A DNA stretch of 64,000 nucleotides from contig NC_135569.1 of NCBI RefSeq assembly GCF_964340395.1, positions 1,601,342 through 1,665,341 on the forward strand, given 5' to 3'. Made by a program: the position numbers and the translations under genes. Source of the stretch: Glandiceps talaboti (Eukaryota > Hemichordata > Enteropneusta > Spengelidae). This document shows, one piece after another, positions 12,901-22,530 of the stretch. The notes beneath the pieces were generated by a model, which saw only the letters and a list, made by a program, of their open reading frames with translations, had not been told where the DNA came from and searched no databases. Positions within the stretch are counted from its first letter, which is position 1. Each line of letters opens with the position of its first letter.

Positions 12901-15900
12901 AAAAAGTTTAGGGTTGGCAGTGAAAAGCTAGGTGGGCTTGGGTAACCAGAACCAAACAATTATATTTTTAGGCCTTAGCTGGCCTACATGTACAGTTTAT
13001 GATGTTAATTTGGTGACTTTCTCCTTTTTACTACAGGGAGGCTTTGGAAGGAATTTTCAGTGTACGTAAAATGAACATAGATTCTGTCAACATATTCCTA
13101 GATCAATCCAATACTCCACTACCTCTTCAATTTGAGACGTATCCCTTAGGTGGGCATAGTCTTATCGTTAAAGGTAAGTCTAGAGTTGAACAGACCACTT
13201 CTGACTGTTAAAACAGTATTCTAGGGTTTCACAGACCACTTCTCGCTGTTAACACAGTATTCTAGGGTTTAACAGACCGCTTCTCACTGTTAACACAGTA
13301 TTCTAGAGTTTAACAGACCACTTCTCACTGTTAACACAGTATTCTAGAGTTTAACAGACCACTTCTCACTGTTAACACAGTATTCAAGAGTTTAACAGAC
13401 CACTTCTCAGTCATTTTGTGAAACTGACAAATTTTGATAATTTTGACTTCAATTGTTTGTATGGTGTACGATGACCCTTGATTTTTTACTGAGAATGAGT
13501 TTGGTGTTTTTTAACAAAGTAATAATAAAACTGTAAGATTTTGATTTCTGAAGCATATACTATGTAACAGATATACTAGTTTATAACTTTCTACAGTATA
13601 TATAGAGTTCATTGCTGTGACAAATATTTCACCATCCATCTATTTTTTGTAAAATTGTAGCTAAAGGTCCCGTCAAAGATATGGAAGATTTCAGAAGATC
13701 TCACCTTTACAATGTTTCTGCCAGAACAAGAGTGAAGAGTTCCTCCAAGGAGAAGGAAAAGGAGAAAGATAAGAAAGAGGAGAAACTTAAAGGAGTAAGT
13801 ATTGGTGATCATTTGTTTCACATTTATTTTACAAGTAGGAAGCCATGATAAAATTGTTTTATAAATGAAAAAATCCCCAATAAATACCCAATCCTCATCC
13901 ATATGGTCACTTTAAAAATAAAATTACAGAAAACAACCATACACGATATTCATAGTAAAGATGAGATGGAATATTCAAAACGATAGAATTATGTAACTGT
14001 TTTATGCAATAAGTGACCAAACTCCCAACAATTTTGATATTTTAAGTAGATTTTTAGATTTCATATTTAAGGTAAAATTGAAAAGTCAATCGTCATTATT
14101 ATTTATAGAGCCAGCGAGGTTTGAAGAATATTATATCAATGATTGGAGATACAATGTCCCCGTTACAACAACCAAGTTTTACCAGTTTCACTGCCACACC
14201 TCCACAGTCTTCAGACAGTTTTAGAAGGCCTCCAATAAGTAGATTGGGAGATGTCTTCATGTCTAAGGTAATTATAATAAAATCTATTTTAAGGGGCACA
14301 TCCTGTGTCTATATATTAAGCTTTTTACTCTACGGTGAAAATACCTACATAAAATCTCAATTGAAATTATTTTAATGTCAATGCATGCTTTCTATAGCAT
14401 TACTATTGATATCTGATATTGTTAAAACAGTTGATTACATAGAGAAAAAAAATGGACATTTTCTCAAGATATTGTCCAACCTGATGAAACTATTCACGGA
14501 TATAGTTGATTACATAGTTGAGAGTTCATGAACATTTTTGATATGTACATTGCTAAATTACATCATTAAATTGTTTATAAATTATACCTTGATACCAAGT
14601 AGTGGTGAACTGTGTCATTGTAGGTACTATACCTAATAAATAATGCATCATAAACTATGCCCAGACACTGTCAACTCAGTTTGTGTCTCATTTCAGAGTA
14701 GATTTCTTGTATCTAGAGTAGAACACTATGTTTGTTATGGACGTACACTGTCAACTGTCTCATTTCAGAATAGATTTCTTGTATCTAGAGTAGAACACTA
14801 TGTCTGTTATGGACATACACTGTCAACTCAGCTTGTGTCCCATTCCAGAGTAGATTTCTTGTATCTAGAGTAGAACACTATGTTTGTTATGGACATACAC
14901 TGTCAACTCAGCTTGTGTCTCATTTCAGAGTAGATTTCTTGTATCCGAATAGAATACTATGTTTGTTATTCAATTCTACGTGCTTGGTTGAAACCTTTAC
15001 CCACTGACACAGTGACAGTAAGAAGTCTCTAGTAAGGAGTCTCCAGTAAAGGTTACTAAAGGTTATTCCATTCATAAAATAAGTAGGACCTGGATGGTTC
15101 ACTTAAATTTTATGCAACTTCCTGTTTGCTTGTGAAGTGTGCCAAGAATCATTGACAATAAAAAAGAGACAATGTGATTACTACTGCAAGTTAAACAATA
15201 CACTCTTACCTTCCAGAAGTGGCAAACAGGAAATATGAATATTCATGAGCACACCCAAACAAAGGTCATCCTTGCTTAACCTTTCAGAAATATCCATTTT
15301 TGTCACCTGTTTACAACCACAGAGTTATTTATAGTATAGTAGTTTACCTGTTTGTCTGTTTAAACCACATGTTTTTTGTTTGTAAGTTTTTTAACAGTCA
15401 TGTTTTTCACCATGTTGGTAAATATGTACATGATCCTTGTGCATCCTTTTTCAAATGTACAGATCTCTGATCTCTGCGAGACAAATTTAAACACACTTTC
15501 ACTGTTCTCAGCAACTATCACATTCAACAAAATATGTTGATTAAAATGAAAAATTGTTCATGCTATTGATATGTCCATTCTCCAGTTGAATGGTAGAGAT
15601 TTTTCTAAACATACTCATACTCGCAATGCCTACCCATGTAACCATACAACAGACACTGAATATGTCAAAGATCTGACACAAAAATAGTATCTATATTCAT
15701 GCCAGACAAGAAAATCAAATTCTAATAGCTTGATAATTAATATTACTGAAAATTTATTAGTTGCAAAATGTACGAGAAATGTGCTGATGTATTTTGTGAA
15801 AACAAAAGCACTTTAAATCTGGACACTTGAGGGCAGCAGACTGAGGAAAGGACATGTAATTTACATCGATCATTTCCAGGATGGCTATGACAGTGCAAGC

Positions 15901-18900
15901 AATAATAATGCTAACATTAATAACATTAACAGTAATAACATTGATGCAATTGTTCATTTAAAATTTATTTGATAAATTTATGAGTCAAAATCTTTATATT
16001 CTGAAACAAACAAACTAAAATAAGACTAGGATATCTGTTTGTAAATGAAACATCATCATGTATTCAAAGTAAAACTATAAATTCAATTTTTTCATTCAAG
16101 GAAAAAGAGAAGTTACAAGCACTGACAGAAAAGCTAGACTACTACTCAACACATGGTATTCCAGAAATGCCGGATCTACTTACACTCCATAGAAAGAAGG
16201 AAAATGATCAGGAGAATCTGTATGCATTGGTAAGTATTCATTTATGGTTTAGTCATACAAACAGTTGTGAAGTTTTGATTACAAATTTGTACAAAATGCA
16301 CCTCATTTCAAGGTTCTATTCAGACTGGTACAACCATGCAGAAACCAATAACAAATTGTATGTTCTACACTAAGATAGCAGGACCCCAATTTCTTACTAC
16401 ATTTTCTCTATGATGAAATAAACCATTTCAGTGTACTGCAATTGGATGTAGACATGTTGTAATGTTTTGACATATGCATTTGATGTCAGCATCCTGGGTC
16501 TGCATGGTGGCAAGTAAATTGTAGTTCATTTCATTTAGACGAAATGTAGCAAGAAACTGTACTCATTCAATCTTGCTATCTTAAAGTATAGCGTGTGCAG
16601 TTTCCTTTTGGTTTCTGTATGGTTGTATCCAACAGAGCTGGTTAATGGGACTTGAAATGGGCTGTATATGTATGTGGTAAACAACTCTCAGAGACACTGT
16701 TGGTGTAATTGCATCATTGTATATTGATAGGACTATATCAACATGTTGCAATAATAATTTTGTGCCCGTGTTAGTTTCTCAATAGTTGATGTGCCACTGT
16801 TGTGTTTTCCTCAGGGTGCTTGGACTGACATTGTGGATGGTATAGAGTCTATGACAAAGAAAGAAAGAGACCAACAGGAAGCAGTATGGGAGATTCTGGT
16901 CACAGAGGTCAAATACATTCATAAATTAAAGGTCATCACAGAGGTAGGTCATGACCTTTGACATCAAAATGTCACCATTGAGATGGATTATGACCTTTGA
17001 CACTAAACTATAAGTTTACCATCTGTAATATTTCATGCACACTTTACATTATATGGATGTTAAAACTCACGGTTCACTTCCTGTCGGTATTTATAATTTC
17101 TAGTAACTAATTTGACTGTATAAATCACACTATATCCCATAATAATTATCAAGTTCATTGAATGTCCTTTTATTTTTATGACAGGTATTTTTCAGTTCTC
17201 TACTAAATCTTCAGAATGAATGGCTTTTGAATGAGGTAAGTGTTACTTGCAAATTGTAGATGGTTTTACCTAGGAAAGTTCAAACAGTTTATGTTTCTGC
17301 TTCAGAGTTAACATTAAGACTGCTTACATGGTACAGATGCCATGTTGAACATAAAATAAATGGAATCAAAGTAGTCAGATGACCAATCAGGAACACATCA
17401 TTACTGGGACAAGCCTTTAGCCAAGCAAGTGGACTTGTTATCAAAGAGTACCAATATTTACACATGTGATGATGGGCTCTTACATAAGACAAGTAAACAG
17501 CTGTAAAAGTGTAGTTCACAGCGTAAGATCATTTCTAAGGAGTGAGTCAATTGAGGCAAACCTTATCTCCGTCTTATATCAGTTGTTATCAATTTATTAG
17601 GCTATTATAAGTAACGCTACAAACAGCTTTCGAGATGCAAACAACTTTTATGACACCCGTTTTCGCCAGGCAAGCCCGCGGGTTTGTTGCACTTGGACCG
17701 CTAATGGTTTGTGACTGTCATGTTAAAAGTTTGACAAAATATGCAAACAAAGAGCCCACAACATAAAGGTTTTTCTTATTTTCTTGTAAAAATGAATGAA
17801 ATTTCTGGGGGCATTCCATTTCAAATCAGGGGCTTTTCCTAATTATAGTAAACAAATATGAACACATTAAAAATGATTCAGACTATTGAGACGCTATATT
17901 TCTTGAGTACCAGGGGATGTTGGTATGATTGTTGGAGGGGGTCCCAAGTACCTATATTTGCATAATCGTGTTAAACACTGGCATATATCGGTATACTAGC
18001 TTGGCTTTGCAATAGTTAACAACTATTCTTTTATACAGATCGATTCAGAGAAGATTTTCAGCAATATACAGAAACTGCTTGAAGTACATGAAGATTTCTG
18101 GATTGATAAATTGGTTGATATTGTAAATACTAGTAGAGAAAGTAGAGAACCATTGTCAGCTGAATTGATTGCTGATGCTTTCATAAAGGTAACAATTTAC
18201 TGACTTACAAGTAGTTTGATTTGTTGATATATAACTGTAAATTTAACATCTATGTTAGAATCATTAACGTACATACATGTATGAATGAAAGAATGAATGA
18301 ATGAATGAATGAATGAACAAGTGAATGAAATATGAAGAATGAAAGGATGAATGGATGGATGGATGGATGGGTGGGTGGGTGGGTGGATGGGTGGATGGAT
18401 GGATGGGTGGATGGGTGGATGGATGGATGAAAAAATGAATGGATGAATGAATGAATGAATGAATGAATGAAATATGAAGACTGAAAGGATGAATGGATGG
18501 ATGGATGGATGAATGGATGGATGGATGGGGGGGTGGGTGGGTGGATGGATGGATGGATGGATGGATGGATGGATGGATGGATGGATGGATGGATGAAAAA
18601 ATGAATGGATGAATGAATGGCTGAATGGATGGATGGATGAATGAATGAATGAATGAATGGAAGAATGAATGAATGATTGAATGAACTAATTGATAACAAT
18701 TAAGTAATGATACTGCAAGTTTGACAAAGTTAAAGAACATTTGGCTAATGCACATATTGTGTCCAAACTACTTCAGAACTCAAAACAAAATGAAGGAGAC
18801 AATGAAATACCATTAGGGTAAGGAATGTTATGTTTCCAATAATTTGAAAATTCTATCTATGAAATTCTTTAAATGAAAACATAAGCAATTCAAGTCAGAG

Positions 18901-21900
18901 GAACCTCAACTAACTACACTGAAATGTTAATGCTACATTTTTTTTAATTTATTTTTTTACTTTTACAGTTTGAAAAACGGTTTGGTGGATATGTCAGATA
19001 CTGCATAGAGGAATACTCCTGTGTTAATTACATGAAAGCACAGATGAAAGAAAATGATCTGTTTCGGACTTTTGTCGAGGTGAGATGTTAAAATAAGTAA
19101 AGTTTATAAAGTGAAGTGATAGAAAAAGACAGAATTTCTGAGGCAGATGTTTTGAATTGCCATTCAGTAAGATAAAACTATGTTTATAATGATACAGTGT
19201 TTCCGCTGCCATTCGCCAAACACTAAAATGGCGAATAAAACCTGAAATTGGCGAACTGTTTAGTTACCCTGTTCGCCACTGTGGCGAACTCATTCTACGG
19301 GGGGCTTGAATGAAGTATCGTCGAGATGAAACCAATTTTCAGCAGGCTGGAGTGGCCATTCTTTTGCTTGCCGTAGTGCGCAGTCTCAGAACTGTGCAGA
19401 CTCGACAGCCTAGGGAGCTTGTACGTCATCGCATAATTTCACCAATGAAATCAAGCCACTCCCAAACCCCACCTATTAGCAGTTCACTTTCAAATTTGAG
19501 TGACATGCACGTCTTGAAGATTCTGAACTCTCTCCGCCATTACGCATTCCTCCTGCCTCGTGTCGTCGCTTTTGTTTGTATACTGTACTAGGACATTGAT
19601 TATTCATGACCTCACGAACACATGTACAGAAAAGTCTGTTTGACTGTGGATTCAAAGGATGTGGACCGGAGTCGAAAGCGGCCACGGAGACCGCTACATG
19701 CAGGAAACGTGACTCGCCTGGCGCCCAAAACATCGATGATGGAGGTGAAACTGCAAGTTTCGAAAAGAAACGTAGACGGCGAGTGCAGGAGGAATGGTTT
19801 GGAGAATTTCCTTGGTTGTTGTACAAAGAGGAATCAAAACAATTCTTTTGCAAAGCATGCCAAGCAGCAGGACAAGACAATGTGTTTACGTCTGGTAAGA
19901 CATCAGATATTCCGAAAAAAGACAATTTCATAAAACACCAAAAAACTGCTGGGCATAGACTTGCAACACAAGCTCCCCAGGCAGCGTCTGATATGATACG
20001 ATGTACGGTGACGACATACAACAGAGCAAAGTCGGCCATTCTTCATGCGATGTATAAATTAATGTGTATTGGCTGAGTAAACTTGTATAAATGTTACTAT
20101 CAGTATGATTTGTCTTTATTTTTCATTTCTAATAAATTGACACGGATCACTAATTTTTTGGCTGGCTAATTGTGGCTAATCATTTTTTTGTATAATTAGC
20201 CACAATGGCTAGCAGCTGAAATTAGCCAGAGGAAACACTGTGATAAGTAGGAAAATAAAACTGAAAGAAAGTTGCAATGTTGAAATGAAAGTCATCAAAA
20301 TTTTGCTTTAAAAAAATCCAGAATTTTCCAAAATGGTGTAATTTGTGACAAAGTTCAGATGTAACAAAAATTTGTTGTGAAACACTGAGGTACAATTTTT
20401 CCAAAAGAGGCCATAGTATTCAACAATCATAGCCCTTACATCTGGTCCAGAAGTGATCTCTGAACAGCACTCCCTGTGGCCAAACTATACAATCTTTTGT
20501 TTTTGTGGTCACTGGCATACATATTGTCTGTCATTGAAATTAACATAACCACATTTCTTTTTTTCCAATCAGTGGGCAGAAAATCAGAAGCAATGCAATC
20601 GTCTAAGACTAAGTGACCTGTTAGTTGGACCTATGCAGAGATTAACAAAATATCCCTTACTACTTAAAGCAGTGGCTGCCAAGACGGAAGATTCTCCAAT
20701 CAAAGATGCTTTGAAAAATGCAGTAAGTGTCTGTGAAGTTCATAAAATTCAAATTTCATATGTGAATGCTGCCAGTTAGATAAACAGTTTAGAGCCAAAT
20801 GTGTTGTCTAATAATAAACATTACCTCGCGTTGTCGTGACGTAAAAGGACCAGTGTATATGTTCCATATTTGTTGTTCAATTTGGCTCGTACATGGTATA
20901 ATAACTAACATATAATTGTGTTTCTCTCTCCACAGATAAAAGATGTTGAGAAGTTTATATTCAAGATAAACAGAGCTCTAAAATTAAGACATGAACGGAA
21001 GAAACTGGAAGCCATTCAAAGTAGAATAGAACATTATGATGTCATTGAATCAACCAATGAAGAATTGAGTAAGGTGAGTCACATGATTGTTAGGACCAAT
21101 GAATTCTCTCATATATGATGTCATTGAATCAACCAATGAAGAATTGAGTAAGGTGAGTCACATGATTGTTTGGACCAATGAATCCTTTCTTCAAATGAAG
21201 CATTTGCATAAGTATATTATATTATTTATAAACTGACAGATTATTTTTTGTAAAAATAATTCAACAGAACTTTGATATTCCTTAATTGTCTTGTTGTTTC
21301 TACAGTTAGTTGATGAGTACGTCCATTTTAACTTATGTTCACCAATGCCAGGTGCTAATCCTACAGAACAAAGATTATTACTTCTAGATGGACAGGTAAA
21401 ACTCAGGGATCAAGAAGGAAAGGTAAGTTAAAGGACTGATATGTTTTAATTTGATTTACATGCATTCCCCCCCCCCCCCCTTTTCGGGGGGGGGGGGGGG
21501 GGGGTAACTCCATGGGTAACATTACAAGGAGGCTCCTCACAAACATTGAAACCCATTATGTTGTGATACCAATTTTATACAAAAAGTATACCCTTTCTGA
21601 TACCAAGTTGCATTTTAATTAGTCTATAAAGTCACTAAAAGCCAGGGCTCCCAGGGGAAGCTCTGGGGGGAAGCTAGCCCTAGATCTAGTGTGGATTGAG
21701 CAACAGGGGTATGGTAGTTTTGAAGGTAGATACACCAGGTTGAAACGCTTCCAGTGTTGACTGCATAGTCTCTGTTGATTAACGCCAGTTTTGATTCAAC
21801 CGACCCTTTCTCATACAACCACCTCATGAAAAGTATACCCTTTGTGATACCAACCAGCATAACTTGAAACCTTCTATGGGAATTGCCCCCATAAACTCTA

Positions 21901-22489
21901 TATATACAAAAAGTTGATGAAATCAATTCTCAAACAGCAACAGCTGATGACTGATTGACTGACAGTAAGCTTGTCAATGAAATATTTTGATTTGATTTGA
22001 TTTGATTTGATTTGATTAACAGATTGATGTAATCATCTTCCTGTTTACTGATATGATGCTAATTACCAAAACCAGCAAGAGAGGAGAAAAGATAAAAATT
22101 GTTAAACCTTGTATGAGAATTGACAGGATAGTAACAAGGGAACTGAAAGACAGCAGTAAGTACATCAAATAGTCTGCAAATCTATGAATAATTGGTGGAT
22201 GGATGGGTGGATGGATGGATGGGTGGATGGATGGATGGATGGATGGATGGGTGGGTGGATGGATGGATGGGTTGGTTGGTTGGTTGGTTGGTTTGATGGG
22301 CTGATGGATGGGTGGTTAGATGGGTGAGTGGGTTGGTTGGTTAGTTGGATGGGGTGAATGGATGGGTGGAAAGAAGGTAGTGTGGATTTGTAGATTTGTA
22401 GATAGATGCATGGGTGATGGAATTGATTACTGGTTGAAACTGATGGTTAATTTATAATTTTTTGGTTGGTTGATTTGTTGATTACAATG

Positions 22490-22530
<41 letters not shown>

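Noticed and set aside
18250-18755. Long minus-strand ORFs (149 and 163 codons) of repeated His/Ser/Ile/Phe
   Set aside because: They are translations of the GAAT/GGAT microsatellite; three frames are open together and no splice or start context supports them.
19476-20039. A 187-codon minus-strand ORF opposite the zinc-finger ORF
   Set aside because: The plus frame has a recognisable finger and basic motif; the minus frame has no family features and is its antisense shadow.
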